Assembly (NCBI RefSeq): GCF_900156155.1
Contig: NZ_FTMD01000008.1
Span: 62,001-126,000 of the forward strand
Direction: 5' to 3'
Source of the DNA: Aromatoleum tolulyticum
Lineage (GTDB): Bacteria > Pseudomonadota > Gammaproteobacteria > Burkholderiales > Rhodocyclaceae
Length of the DNA stretch: 64,000 nt
Position 1 is the first letter of the stretch, and each line of letters starts with the position of its first letter. The notes beneath the pieces were generated by a model, which searched no databases, was not told the DNA's origin, and saw only the letters and a list, made by a program, of their open reading frames with translations. Below, piece after piece: positions 1-8,088 of the stretch. The position numbers and the translations under genes are program-made.

Positions 1-50
1 TTCCGGAAAGGGCTCGCGCCAACCGGCAGGCCGGGTACTTTAAAAAGCGC

Positions 51-56
51 ATTATA
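51..56 (-). promoter_or_regulatory. Candidate -10 element at the left edge
   Basis: The first 120 bases hold no gene. On the minus strand they contain a perfect TATAAT. It could drive a gene lying left of the window, downstream of rlmM on the same strand. No good -35 is found 16 to 18 bases upstream, so this is only a candidate. Confidence 0.25.
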
Positions 57-120
57 CATGCACGATCGCGCCCGTTTGTTGCAATGCAGTGAGCTGGCCG
101 CTCCCGACTGCGGCCAGCGT

Positions 121-1230
121 TCAGGCGCCGCCCGGATTGCGCAGCGCGAGGTAGCAGGTGATCTCTTCGCGGTCGTGGTAAAGGTGCTTCAAGCGCAGCT
201 CGAACGGCCCGTTCGGCCCGAGCCGTTTGGCGATGATTGCGCGGCACTGCTCGACCGCCTCGAGGCGCTTCTTCATCGGCAGCTTGAGATTGAAAATCGC
301 CCGGCGGCAGCGGCCCGTGCCGATCCAGTCGGCCACCAGCGCTGCGATGCGCGTCGGCTGCTCGACCATGTCGCACACCAGCCATTCGACGGGGCGCGGC
401 GGTCGCCACGTGAATCCGTCCGCGCGCAGGTGCTCGACCATCTCCGTCGCCATCACCGACGGCGCCATCGGGCCGTTGTCGATCGCGGTGACTCGCAGGC
501 CCCGGTGGGCAAGCTGCCAGGTCCACCCGCCGGGCGCGGCGCCAAGATCCACGGCTCGCAGGCCCGGACGCAGGCTGGCGTTGCGTTCCTCTTCGGTCAG
601 CAGCGTGAAGAACGCTTCGGCGAGCTTCAGCGTCGACCGGCTCGCCGCCTCGCGCAGCATGCGCAGGCGCGGGATGCCCATCGGCCACAGTGCCGCGCGC
701 CCCGGCAGGGCGGCGCACAGCCAGGCCGTATGCGCGTCGGAGAACAGCACGTGCAGCGCCGGCAGGCCCTTCGCGCGTTCGCGGAAGGTGTTGGCCTTGT
801 CCAGCTCGCGCTGCAGCGGCGCCGTGAAGCGTTTGCAGAAGCCGGACTGCTGCTTCGCCTCGTCGGTGTCGGGCGTCTCCAGCAGCAGGTCGGCGAAGCG
901 CTGGCTACTCGCACGCACCGCCGCGACGATGGGCGTCGCGCGGTCGCGTTCGGGCAGGTCGGTGACGCGCGCGAACCACGGCAGGAGCTGGCGGGCAAAG
1001 ATCAGGCTGCGCCAGTCGCAGCGCTCGGCGAGTTCCGCGAACGGAACCGGTTCGGGCGTTTCGAACACGACGAAGGCCGTCCCCGGCTGGGCGCGCACGA
1101 AACCCATCAGCCCGAGTCCGGCGGCAAATTCATCGAGTTCGGCCGCGGTTTCCTTCTCGAAGCCGGCACGACAAAGTGCAAGAAGGCCGTTGGCGGCAAA
1201 GCCGGATCGCGGCGACGGGGTCAGGGACAT
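121..1230 (-). CDS. rlmM: 23S rRNA 2'-O-ribose methyltransferase RlmM
   Basis: Predicted to 2'-O-methylate C2498 of 23S rRNA with S-adenosylmethionine, in the cytoplasm. The 369-residue protein has an N-terminal THUMP-like region and a C-terminal RrmJ-type fold. The SAM-binding motif DLGAAPGGW lies at about residues 228-236. The family's K-D-K-E catalytic set can be followed in STLKLAEAF (K near 202), VCDM, NLKLPMKK and DREEITCY. The reading frame is open for 42 codons upstream, but that stretch is basic and low in complexity. The ATG at 1230 starting MSLTPSPRSGF matches the family N-terminus, although no strong ribosome binding site precedes it. The neighbouring lipoprotein gene is on the same strand 141 bases upstream. 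Confidence 0.92.
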   Translation of the reverse strand: MSLTPSPRSGFAANGLLALCRAGFEKETAAELDEFAAGLGLMGFVRAQPGTAFVVFETPEPVPFAELAERCDWRSLIFARQLLPWFARVTDLPERDRATPIVAAVRASSQRFADLLLETPDTDEAKQQSGFCKRFTAPLQRELDKANTFRERAKGLPALHVLFSDAHTAWLCAALPGRAALWPMGIPRLRMLREAASRSTLKLAEAFFTLLTEEERNASLRPGLRAVDLGAAPGGWTWQLAHRGLRVTAIDNGPMAPSVMATEMVEHLRADGFTWRPPRPVEWLVCDMVEQPTRIAALVADWIGTGRCRRAIFNLKLPMKKRLEAVEQCRAIIAKRLGPNGPFELRLKHLYHDREEITCYLALRNPGGA

Positions 1231-1370
1231 GGGGAGGGGCTCGCTGCGGGAACGTCCGCGCTGTGTGTTGTTATCGAATGGCCGCGGATGATAAGCCGCG
1301 GCGGGGGTGCCGCAAAGCGCCGGAAAACATCGGGCGCCCATCCGGCGCGCCGGCATTCATGACGAACCGG

Positions 1371-1778
1371 TCATTGTGCCGTGCGCGGGCGTTTCGCCGT
1401 GCGGTCTTCCGGGGGCGTCCCGCCCGTGCCGGCATCCGTTGCGCCGCCTGCCGCCGCCGGGGCCGGGGCCGGGGCCGGGGCCGGTGCCTGGGGATGGGCG
1501 ACCTGCGATGGAACGGTCGGCAGGTTGTTCTGCATCATGTAGTCGTTCATCTCGCGCCAGCCCGCGAAGATGGCGGCCTTCTGCGCCTTGACGTTGAGGG
1601 CGTAGCAGTCTTCCAGCGAGCGGCCTGCGTGCCGGCAGGCGCCGCCGATCGCCTTTCCTTCGGCCTCCGCAAGGGCGGCTGTCTTGTGCGGATCGGGCAG
1701 GTCGAGCGCGTTGCTCAGCTGCTCGCAGGCGCCGAGACTCAGGAGCAGGAATAGTGGAATCACACGTTGCGCGAGCAT
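1371..1778 (-). CDS. Small proline/alanine-rich lipoprotein of unknown function
   Basis: A 135-residue protein with a lipoprotein signal: a hydrophobic segment ends in the lipobox L-G-A-C, with the lipidated cysteine at residue 18. It should therefore be a lipid-anchored envelope protein. The middle part (about residues 22-92) is a small helical domain with two cysteines (C48, C59) that could pair. The C-terminal tail is a run of alternating Ala-Pro followed by a polar, probably disordered end. I do not recognise a named family. The Ala-Pro run is encoded by the GGGGCC repeat listed separately. Confidence 0.72.
   Translation of the reverse strand: MLAQRVIPLFLLLSLGACEQLSNALDLPDPHKTAALAEAEGKAIGGACRHAGRSLEDCYALNVKAQKAAIFAGWREMNDYMMQNNLPTVPSQVAHPQAPAPAPAPAPAAAGGATDAGTGGTPPEDRTAKRPRTAQ
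1457..1484. repeat. GGGGCC hexanucleotide repeat inside the lipoprotein gene
   Basis: On the plus strand CCGGGG is repeated four times and followed by CCGG, giving four GGGG runs spaced by CC. On the coding (minus) strand it encodes alternating Ala and Pro. Gain or loss of one unit keeps the frame and adds or removes one Ala-Pro. Four G4 runs two bases apart could form a G-quadruplex on the template strand of the gene. Confidence 0.85.
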
Positions 1779-1930
1779 GGGGTTACCTTGTACCTGTCAC
1801 GGGGTTCGAGATGTATAACGTCCGCGGAGGAAAAATCTTGACGCAATGTTTGGAAGCCGGCCCGGGCCAGCAGGGTGGAAGGGTTTTATAATGTATTTCT
1901 TGGCATTTTACGGTCGTTAAGGAAGCAGGA

Positions 1931-3250
1931 ATGAAGCCCTTGGCTCGAGTGTTGCGCAATGGTGTCGTGGCCGGTGTCGCCGCGATGGTGTGTGTCGGAT
2001 TCCCGGTCGCTGCGCATGCGGCGAAGGCGAAACCTGCCAAGGCGGCCGCAGAGCCGGCGGGGCCGACGGAAATCCGTCTCGTGCATCAGCTCAGCCCCGA
2101 GCGCGAAGAGGCGCTGCAGAAGCTCGTCGCCCGCTTCAACGAGGGCAGCAAGGATTATCGCCTCGTCGTCCAGGCGGCCACCTGGAGCGACACGGACGCG
2201 CCGCACATGGCGATCCTGGAAGGCAGCGACGAAGACCAGTTCCTCGGCGCCGGCAAGCCGCGCTACAAGGCCCTCTCCAGCGTGATGCGCGAAGCGGGGG
2301 TGCCGCTGCAGACGCTCAAGCCGCCGGCAATGATGGATCGCGCGCTCACGGACGCCAAGGGGCAGCTGCTGGCGCTTCCCGTGGGGCTTTCGACGCCCGT
2401 CATGTACATCAACCGCAAGGAATTCCAGCGCGCCGGACTCAATCCCGATGCGCCGCCCAAGACCTGGTTCGACCTCCAGCAGGCGCTCGGCCAGCTTTTC
2501 GATGCGGGCTCGAAATGCCCCTACACGGTGTCCCAGCCGGGGCGCGTGATGATCGGCAACACCAGCGCCTGGCACAACGAGCCGGTCGCGGCACGCCAGG
2601 GCAAGGGTGAGCGTCCCGCCTTCAACGGCATGCTGCAGGTCAAGCACGTCGCGATGATGGCGAGCTGGCATCGCGCACGCTACCTCCACACCTTCGACGC
2701 CCAGTCCGAGGCCGAGCAGCGCTTCGCCTCGGGCGAATGCGCCGTCATCGCCGCCCCGTCGTCCAGCTGGACCGATTTCCGCCGCAAGGCCGGATTCGAC
2801 ATCGGCATCGCGCCGCTGCCGTATCACGAGGATTTCCCCGGCGCTCCGCAGAATACCCTTGCCGACGGAGCCGCGATGTGGGTCGCGGCGGGCAAGAAGC
2901 CGGCCGAGTACAAGGGCGTCGCGCGCTTCGTCGCCTTCTGGCTGCAACCCGAAAACCAGGTCGCATGGCAGCGCGAATCCGGCTATCTGCCGCTCAACCG
3001 CGCCGGCCTGTTTGCCGCGCAGAGCGACGTCCTCGGCGCCGACCTCGAGAACGTCAAGGTCGCCGTCGCCCAGCTCGGCAACAAGCCCGCAACGGCGGAT
3101 TCCAGCGCGTCGAGCTTCATCGGTCGTGCGCGCGTGCTGGGCATCCTCGACGAGGAGCTGAGTGCCGTGTGGGCCGACCGCAAGCCGGCCAAGGAAGCGC
3201 TGGACAACGCGGTGACGCGCGTCCAGGCGATGTTTCCCGTTCCGCGCTGA
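1931..3250 (+). CDS. ugpB: Periplasmic glycerol-3-phosphate binding protein, UgpB-like
   Basis: Extracellular solute-binding protein of an ABC importer, 439 residues, the usual length for UgpB (E. coli 438). A Sec signal peptide covers about residues 1-30 and ends at AHA. The body follows E. coli UgpB closely in order: a fluctuating N-lobe, then INRKEFQRAGLNPD and PPKTWFDL, NTSAWHNEP, the GECAVIAAPSSSW segment, APQNTLADGAAMWV and SGYLPLNRAG. It should bind sn-glycerol-3-phosphate or glycerophosphodiesters in the periplasm. AAGGA sits before the ATG and a TATAAT at 1887-1892 may be its -10 element. The permease and ATPase genes that normally follow ugpB are absent; ugpQ follows after 7 bases. 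Confidence 0.88.
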   Translation: MKPLARVLRNGVVAGVAAMVCVGFPVAAHAAKAKPAKAAAEPAGPTEIRLVHQLSPEREEALQKLVARFNEGSKDYRLVVQAATWSDTDAPHMAILEGSDEDQFLGAGKPRYKALSSVMREAGVPLQTLKPPAMMDRALTDAKGQLLALPVGLSTPVMYINRKEFQRAGLNPDAPPKTWFDLQQALGQLFDAGSKCPYTVSQPGRVMIGNTSAWHNEPVAARQGKGERPAFNGMLQVKHVAMMASWHRARYLHTFDAQSEAEQRFASGECAVIAAPSSSWTDFRRKAGFDIGIAPLPYHEDFPGAPQNTLADGAAMWVAAGKKPAEYKGVARFVAFWLQPENQVAWQRESGYLPLNRAGLFAAQSDVLGADLENVKVAVAQLGNKPATADSSASSFIGRARVLGILDEELSAVWADRKPAKEALDNAVTRVQAMFPVPR

Positions 3251-3257
3251 GTTCGGC

Positions 3258-4004
3258 ATGCACCGCCCGGAGTTTCCACTCCCCGCGGTGCTTGCGCATC
3301 GCTGCGGTGGAACGCTCGCGCCAGAAAATACCCTGGCCGGGCTTGCCGCGGCGGCTGCGAACGGCTGCCGCGGCGTCGAATTCGACGTGATGCTCAGCGG
3401 CAGCGCTTCGCCCGTGCTGATCCACGACGAAACGCTCGAGCGCACCACCAACGGTTACGGGCCGGTCGCGCACACCTCCGACGACGCCCTGTTCGCACTC
3501 GATGCGGGTTCCTGGTTCGATCCGCGCTTCGCCGGCGAACCCGTTCCCTGCCTGGATCTCGCCGCGGCCCGCTGCCAGGCGTTGGGGCTGGCGGTGAACC
3601 TCGAGATCAAGCCGTCGCACGGAACCGATGCCGAAACGTCCGAGCGCGTCGTGCGGCGTGCGCGCACGCTGTGGGCTGCCGCGCCCGACGCGGTCCTGCT
3701 GTCCTCGTTTTCCGAACGCGCGCTCGAAATCGCGGCCTCGCTCGCACCCGGCCTGCGCCGCGGACTGCTGGTCGGGGCCGTGCCGCCCGACTGGCTCGCA
3801 CGCTGCCGCAGGCTGCGCGTAGCGGCCCTCCATGCCGATCACCGCCACCTCGATGCCGACTGCGTCGCTGCGGCGCGCGCCGCCGGCCTGTGGGTCGTGA
3901 CCTACACGGTCAACGATCCCGGGCGGGCCGGCACGCTGTTCGATTGGGGTGTCGACTGCGTGATCACCGACCGTCCCGACATCGTCCGGGCGCCGCGCCG
4001 ATGA
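3258..4004 (+). CDS. ugpQ: Glycerophosphodiester phosphodiesterase
   Basis: Predicted to hydrolyse glycerophosphodiesters to sn-glycerol-3-phosphate and an alcohol. The 248-residue protein has the GDPD TIM-barrel signature: AHRCGGTLAPENT near residues 12-24 (catalytic His and metal-binding Glu), EFDVMLS, and the HDETLERTTNG block with the second His. LEIKPSHG supplies a further acidic metal ligand. No signal peptide is visible, so it is cytoplasmic, like E. coli UgpQ rather than periplasmic GlpQ. It starts 7 bases after ugpB, so the two are almost certainly co-transcribed. The product can feed GlpD, encoded at 30.3 kb. Confidence 0.93.
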   Translation: MHRPEFPLPAVLAHRCGGTLAPENTLAGLAAAAANGCRGVEFDVMLSGSASPVLIHDETLERTTNGYGPVAHTSDDALFALDAGSWFDPRFAGEPVPCLDLAAARCQALGLAVNLEIKPSHGTDAETSERVVRRARTLWAAAPDAVLLSSFSERALEIAASLAPGLRRGLLVGAVPPDWLARCRRLRVAALHADHRHLDADCVAAARAAGLWVVTYTVNDPGRAGTLFDWGVDCVITDRPDIVRAPRR

Positions 4005-4091
4005 GTGCGCGCGAGCGGCCCGCGTGCGATTCTTGACGGCACGCCGCCCGCCCCCCTACCATCTTCTTTTTGTTCCGCCGGGCGCTTCATC

Positions 4092-5060
4092 TTGTCAACC
4101 AAGCAGCTCTACGCGCCGATCGCCGCCGACATGCAGGCGGTCGATGCGGTCATCCGCCAGCGTCTCCATTCCGACGTCGTCCTGATCCGCCAGATTGCGG
4201 AGTACATCATCCACAGCGGCGGCAAGCGCATGCGCCCGGCGCTGGTGCTGTTCGCGGCAGGTGCGATGGGGTATGAAGGAACGAACCACCACCAGCTTGC
4301 CGCGGTCGTGGAGTTCATTCACACGGCAACCCTGCTGCACGACGACGTCGTGGACGAGTCGGAGCTGCGACGCGGCAACAAGACCGCAAACGCGATGTTC
4401 GGCAATGCCGCGTCGGTGCTGGTCGGCGACTTCCTGTACACGCGCGCCTTCCAGATGATGGTCGGCGTCGACAACATGCGCGTGATGCAGGTGCTGGCCG
4501 ATGCGACCAACATCATCGCCGAAGGCGAAGTGTTGCAGTTGCTCAACTGCCACAACGCCGACGTCGAGATCGAAGACTACCTGCGCGTCATCCGCTACAA
4601 GACGGCGAAGCTGTTCGAGGCCGCGACGCGCCTGGGCGCGATCCTCGGTGGTGCGGATGAAAAGACGGAAACCGCGATCGCGGCCTTCGGCATGCACCTG
4701 GGAACGGCCTTCCAGCTCATCGACGACGTGCTGGACTACTCCTCGGATGAAGCCGCGACCGGCAAGCACCTTGGCGACGACCTGGCCGAAGGCAAGCCGA
4801 CGCTGCCGCTCATCCACACGATGCAGCACGGCACGCCGGAGCAGGCCGCGCTCGTGCGTCGGGCAATCGAAACGGGCGGGCGCGACGACTTCGCGGCAAT
4901 CCTCGTCGCGATCCATGAATCCGGGGCGCTGGAGGAGACGCGCCGTTACGCGCGCGCCGAGGCCAAGCTGGCGGCCGACGCGCTTTCCGCAGTTCCCCCT
5001 TCCATTTTCAAAGAAGCGCTGCTACAATTATCGGACTTTGCAGTTGGTCGAGATCACTGA
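4092..5060 (+). CDS. ispB: Octaprenyl diphosphate synthase
   Basis: Long-chain trans-prenyltransferase that extends farnesyl diphosphate with isopentenyl units to make the quinone side chain. Both aspartate-rich motifs are present: LLHDDVVDESELRRG (first DDxxD region) and LIDDVLDY (second), along with GGKRMRP near the N-terminus for substrate phosphate binding. The best start is the TTG at 4092 (reading STKQLYAPI), giving 322 residues, which aligns with E. coli IspB (323). The open frame extends upstream to 4005, but that sequence resembles intergenic DNA. A downstream ATG at 4131 would remove conserved N-terminal helix. The tRNA-Pro gene follows 14 bases after the stop. Confidence 0.93.
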   Translation: MSTKQLYAPIAADMQAVDAVIRQRLHSDVVLIRQIAEYIIHSGGKRMRPALVLFAAGAMGYEGTNHHQLAAVVEFIHTATLLHDDVVDESELRRGNKTANAMFGNAASVLVGDFLYTRAFQMMVGVDNMRVMQVLADATNIIAEGEVLQLLNCHNADVEIEDYLRVIRYKTAKLFEAATRLGAILGGADEKTETAIAAFGMHLGTAFQLIDDVLDYSSDEAATGKHLGDDLAEGKPTLPLIHTMQHGTPEQAALVRRAIETGGRDDFAAILVAIHESGALEETRRYARAEAKLAADALSAVPPSIFKEALLQLSDFAVGRDH

Positions 5061-5074
5061 CACCTGCAGAGCGT

Positions 5075-5151
5075 CGGGGAATAGCTCAGCCTGGTAGAGC
5101 ACTGCGTTCGGGACGCAGGGGCCGGAGGTTCGAATCCTCTTTCCCCGACCA
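5075..5151 (+). tRNA. tRNA-Pro, anticodon CGG
   Basis: A 77-base cloverleaf. The acceptor stem CGGGGAA (5075-5081) pairs with TTCCCCG (5141-5147), and the CCA end is encoded. The anticodon stem CTGCG/CGCAG encloses the loop TTCGGGA, giving anticodon CGG, which reads CCG, a common proline codon in this GC-rich genome. The T-arm GGAGGTTCGAATCCTC is canonical. A strong terminator follows directly. Confidence 0.97.
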
Positions 5152-5161
5152 CCTATTCCAG

Positions 5162-5187
5162 AAAAGACCGCCGAATGGCGGTCTTTT
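5162..5187 (+). terminator. Rho-independent terminator after tRNA-Pro
   Basis: An 11-bp perfect stem, AAAAGACCGCC and GGCGGTCTTTT, closes on a GAAT loop and ends in a T run. It begins 10 bases after the tRNA CCA. Confidence 0.9.
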
Positions 5188-5295
5188 CGTTTCCGGGCCC
5201 GGAGGATGCATTCGGGGCCGTGGCGCGTTACCATCGTCGTCATCACGGTGACGTACATTGGGAATCGTCGGTCGTCCGATGACCGGCTTGTGGAA

Positions 5296-6132
5296 ATGAC
5301 GCTCGATCAGCTTTCCCTGTTGCGGTATTGCGCTCTCGCATCGACGTCAGGCGAGGAGGGGCGTCCGTATGTCGTCGAAGTGGACGGCATGCGAGCGCTG
5401 CATTTCGAGGCCCTGACGGTGCAGAGCCAGATGCGGCTCGACGATCCCGCCACCCTCGAGATCGACTACACGCGCGCGATGATGGGATTCCTGCTCTTCA
5501 ATCCCGAGCCGCGCGACATCGTGATGATCGGACTCGGCGGCGGTTCGCTGGCGAAATACTGTCTGCGCACCTTGCCGGACGTCCGCTTCACTGCCGTCGA
5601 GATCGATCCGGACGTGATCGCCCTGCGCGATGCGTTCGGCATCCCGCCGGACGGAGAGCGTTTTCGGGTGGTGTGTGCCGATGGTGCGGATTACGTGCGC
5701 CGGCGGGAGCATGCTCCCGATGTCCTGCTGATCGACGGTTTCGATCGCGGTGGTCAGCCCGACTGCCTGTGTACTTCAGGGTTCTACGACGACTGCCACA
5801 CGATGCTCGCCGGCGGCGGGGTCATGGCGGTGAACCTCTGGTCCGGCGACCGGCGTTACGGCCTCTACGCGTCGCGCATCCGGGACAGCTTCGAGGACCG
5901 TTTCGTCGCGATCGGGGCTGAACACGACAGCAATCGCATCGCGTTCGCATGCAAGGGGCGCGGCTTTCCGCCGCGACGCCGGCAGCTGCTTGAACGTGCG
6001 CGAATGCTCGCCACGCATCACCCGATTGGGATAATGTCGACGGCGCAACGCATCCAGCAGCGCCTCGAGCGTCGCGCGCATTATCGTCCCGACCTGTGGG
6101 ACGAGGGTTTGCACCGCTGGCGCGGCGACTGA
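5296..6132 (+). CDS. Spermidine-synthase-like methyltransferase-fold protein
   Basis: A 278-residue protein with the Rossmann fold shared by spermidine synthases and their relatives. The nucleotide-binding loop [13 protein letters not shown] is followed by the acidic strand end AVEIDPDV, then CADGADY and [12 protein letters not shown]. Genuine aminopropyltransferases usually have a D-S/T-x-D-P type motif at that last site; here it is D-G-F-D, so true spermidine synthase activity is doubtful. No speD is nearby. The ATG at 5296 ([11 protein letters not shown]) is chosen because the 30 codons before it, back to an ATG at 5206, look noncoding. The 5206 ATG has a GGAGG placed too close to it. The real substrate is unknown. 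Confidence 0.75.
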   Translation: MTLDQLSLLRYCALASTSGEEGRPYVVEVDGMRALHFEALTVQSQMRLDDPATLEIDYTRAMMGFLLFNPEPRDIVMIGLGGGSLAKYCLRTLPDVRFTAVEIDPDVIALRDAFGIPPDGERFRVVCADGADYVRRREHAPDVLLIDGFDRGGQPDCLCTSGFYDDCHTMLAGGGVMAVNLWSGDRRYGLYASRIRDSFEDRFVAIGAEHDSNRIAFACKGRGFPPRRRQLLERARMLATHHPIGIMSTAQRIQQRLERRAHYRPDLWDEGLHRWRGD

Positions 6133-6202
6133 CTGCAGCGAGCACCGGGGCATGGGCGCCGGCGGCCACGGCGGACGGGGCGCCATCCGAAGGAGGTCGA
6201 GA

Positions 6203-6484
6203 ATGAGTCACAAGCACATCGCGCTGTTGCGCGCCATCTTCCAGGATCCGATCAGTGCCAACATCCATTGGCGCGAGGTCGAGTCACTTCTCAATCACCT
6301 CGGCGCGACCATCGAGCCGGCGCACGGCGCCCGTTTTCGCATCGTACTGAACAAGGTCGAGGGGTTTCTGCATTATCCGCACCACGGCAGCGCCTGCACG
6401 AAGCAGGACATCAAGCAGCTGCGCGAATATCTCGGCCATGCGGGGGTCAGTCCGTCCGCCTACGAGCAGGAGCACGGCGGCTAG
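6203..6484 (+). CDS. HicA-family toxin-like protein
   Basis: A 93-residue protein resembling the chromosomal HicA group (a double-stranded-RNA-binding-like fold, mRNA interferase family). These proteins begin with a KxxxLxxIFxDPxxxNIxWxxVESL stretch, and here that region reads HIALLRAIFQDPISANIHW followed by VESLLNHLGA. Then come a GARFRIVLN strand and a His-rich HYPHHG segment. The canonical catalytic His of the GSH motif is replaced (GARFR), as in others of this subgroup, so ribonuclease activity is uncertain. A perfect AGGAGG lies 6 bases before the ATG, so it should be well translated. No HicB-like antitoxin gene is found on either side. Confidence 0.7.
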   Translation: MSHKHIALLRAIFQDPISANIHWREVESLLNHLGATIEPAHGARFRIVLNKVEGFLHYPHHGSACTKQDIKQLREYLGHAGVSPSAYEQEHGG

Positions 6485-6674
6485 CCCCCGGCGGTTGCGT
6501 ATGTGCCCGCGGCGGGCAGTGCGGTTGCCGTCTGTCACATGTGCGTCGTGTCGCCTGAGTTATGCTGTCGGGGTCGAGTCCGAGGCCCGGACCGACAGCT
6601 CAGATAAATACAAAACCCTGTGCCGAGCGCGGCTTTTCCGCGCCGGAAAAGGGATTCAGGGGAAACTGACCGAG

Positions 6675-7127
6675 ATGACTGAACAACAGACGCGCGACTT
6701 TTCCGAGTTCCTCGGATATCGCTTCGAGGACCTGAAGGTGGGTATGACCGCGGCGACCGGCCGCACCGTGACGGATGCCGACATCCTGATGTTCGCGGGG
6801 GTGTCCGGCGACACCAATCCGGCCCACGTCGATGAGGAGTTCGCCAAGGACTCGATGTTCGGCGGCCGCATTGCCCACGGCATGCTGTCGGCGGGCTACA
6901 TTTCCGCGGTGTTTGCGAACAAGCTGCCCGGACCGGGCTGTATCTACCTGTCGCAGACGCTCAAGTTCAAGGCGGCCGTAAAGCCGGGCGACACGGTGGT
7001 GGCACGCGTCACGCTGAAGGAGCTGAACACGCCGAAACGGCGTGCGATCTTCGATACCACGTGTACCGTGGGCGGCAAGGTGGTGCTGGAAGGCGAGGCG
7101 GAGATGTTGGTTCCCGCACGCGACTGA
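6675..7127 (+). CDS. MaoC-family (R)-specific enoyl-CoA hydratase
   Basis: A 150-residue hot-dog-fold protein. It carries the hydratase-2 signature FAGVSGDTNPAHVDEEFA, whose Asp and His are the catalytic pair that adds water to trans-2-enoyl-CoA to give (R)-3-hydroxyacyl-CoA. The rest of the fold follows: GGRIAHGML, then LSQTLKFKAAVKPGDTV. Length and motif order match PhaJ-type hydratases that link beta-oxidation to polyhydroxyalkanoate synthesis, but no pha gene is nearby to confirm this. The open frame extends upstream to 6438; the ATG at 6675 (MTEQQTRDF) is the start that fits the family. A 7-bp hairpin (6633-6651) lies in the leader. Confidence 0.85.
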   Translation: MTEQQTRDFSEFLGYRFEDLKVGMTAATGRTVTDADILMFAGVSGDTNPAHVDEEFAKDSMFGGRIAHGMLSAGYISAVFANKLPGPGCIYLSQTLKFKAAVKPGDTVVARVTLKELNTPKRRAIFDTTCTVGGKVVLEGEAEMLVPARD

Positions 7128-7165
7128 CGTGTTCCGGCCCGTTCGCGGGCCATTTCGCGAAATGA

Positions 7166-7201
7166 AAAACGGGAGGTCCGCAGTGTGCGGCCTCCCGTTT
7201 T
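7166..7201. terminator. Bidirectional terminator between maoC and folE2
   Basis: A long stem, AAAACGGGAGG and CCTCCCGTTTT, extended inward by CCGCA/TGCGG, separates two convergent genes. A and T runs on the two sides allow it to serve both strands. Confidence 0.88.
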
Positions 7202-7221
7202 CCGTTTCGCGTCGGACCGGA

Positions 7222-8031
7222 TCAGGCGTCGCGGCGCTTGTCGCGTTCGATCAGCGCGTAGGCCGAGTGGTTGTGGATGGATTCGAAATTCTCCGATTCC
7301 ACCACGAAGCGGTCGATGCGTTTCTCGGCGTTGAGCAGGCCGGCGACGTCGCGCACCATGTCCTCGACGAACTTCGGGTTCTCGTAGGCGCGCTCGGTCA
7401 CGAATTTCTCGTCCGTGCGCTTGAGCAGACCGTAGAGTTCGCACGATGCCTGACTTTCGACGAGCTGGACGAGCTCCTCGATCCACAGGAAGTCGTTGGT
7501 CTGCGCCGTGACGGTGACGTGCGAGCGTTGATTGTGCGCGCCGTATTCGGAAATCTTCTTCGAGCACGGACACAGGCTCGTCACGGGTACCACGACCTTC
7601 ATCTCGAACACGTATTCGCCGCCTTCGCGCATTTCCGCGACGAAGGTCACTTCGTAGTCCATCAGGCTCTGGACGCCGGAAACCGGGGCCGTCTTGTTGA
7701 TGAAGTACGGGAAGCTCATCTCGATGACGCCGGTCTCGGCTTCGAGGCGCTTGACCATCTCGCGCAGCATCGGCTCGATCGACTCGACCGAGATTTCCCG
7801 TTCGTTGCCGTTGAGGATCTCGATGAAGCGCGACATGTGGGTTCCCTTGAAATTGTGGGGAAGCCCGACATACATGCTGAAGGTCGCGATCGTGTGCTGC
7901 ACGCCGCCGCTCTTGTCGCTGACGCGGATGGGGTGGCGAATCGACTTGATGCCAACCTTGTTGATGGCCAGCTGACGACTGTCGTTGGCGTTCTGGACGT
8001 CAGGAATGGCGTGGCTCTCGTGGGATTTCAT
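7222..8031 (-). CDS. folE2: GTP cyclohydrolase IB (FolE2)
   Basis: Predicted to convert GTP to 7,8-dihydroneopterin triphosphate, the first step of folate (and queuosine) synthesis. FolE2 is the type that uses varied metals and often serves under zinc limitation. At 269 residues it has the family length. Visible signatures are the N-terminal [17 protein letters not shown] region, the metal/active-site cysteine segment [19 protein letters not shown], and the C-terminal [14 protein letters not shown]. No other folE is in the window, so this may be the only version. It lies 57 bases downstream of dxs on the same strand and may be the last gene of the xseB-ispA-dxs transcript, closed by the terminator at 7166-7201. 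Confidence 0.95.
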   Translation of the reverse strand: MKSHESHAIPDVQNANDSRQLAINKVGIKSIRHPIRVSDKSGGVQHTIATFSMYVGLPHNFKGTHMSRFIEILNGNEREISVESIEPMLREMVKRLEAETGVIEMSFPYFINKTAPVSGVQSLMDYEVTFVAEMREGGEYVFEMKVVVPVTSLCPCSKKISEYGAHNQRSHVTVTAQTNDFLWIEELVQLVESQASCELYGLLKRTDEKFVTERAYENPKFVEDMVRDVAGLLNAEKRIDRFVVESENFESIHNHSAYALIERDKRRDA

Positions 8032-8088
8032 GTCGCGTTCTCTGTTTGGTTGCTGCGGGTCAATGCTACCATTTCCCGACCAATTCGC

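Noticed and set aside
4005-4091. Upstream extension of ispB to an ATG at 4005
   Set aside because: The 29 added residues are Pro/Ser-rich, unlike the family, and abut the ugpQ stop codon; the TTG at 4092 gives the family length.
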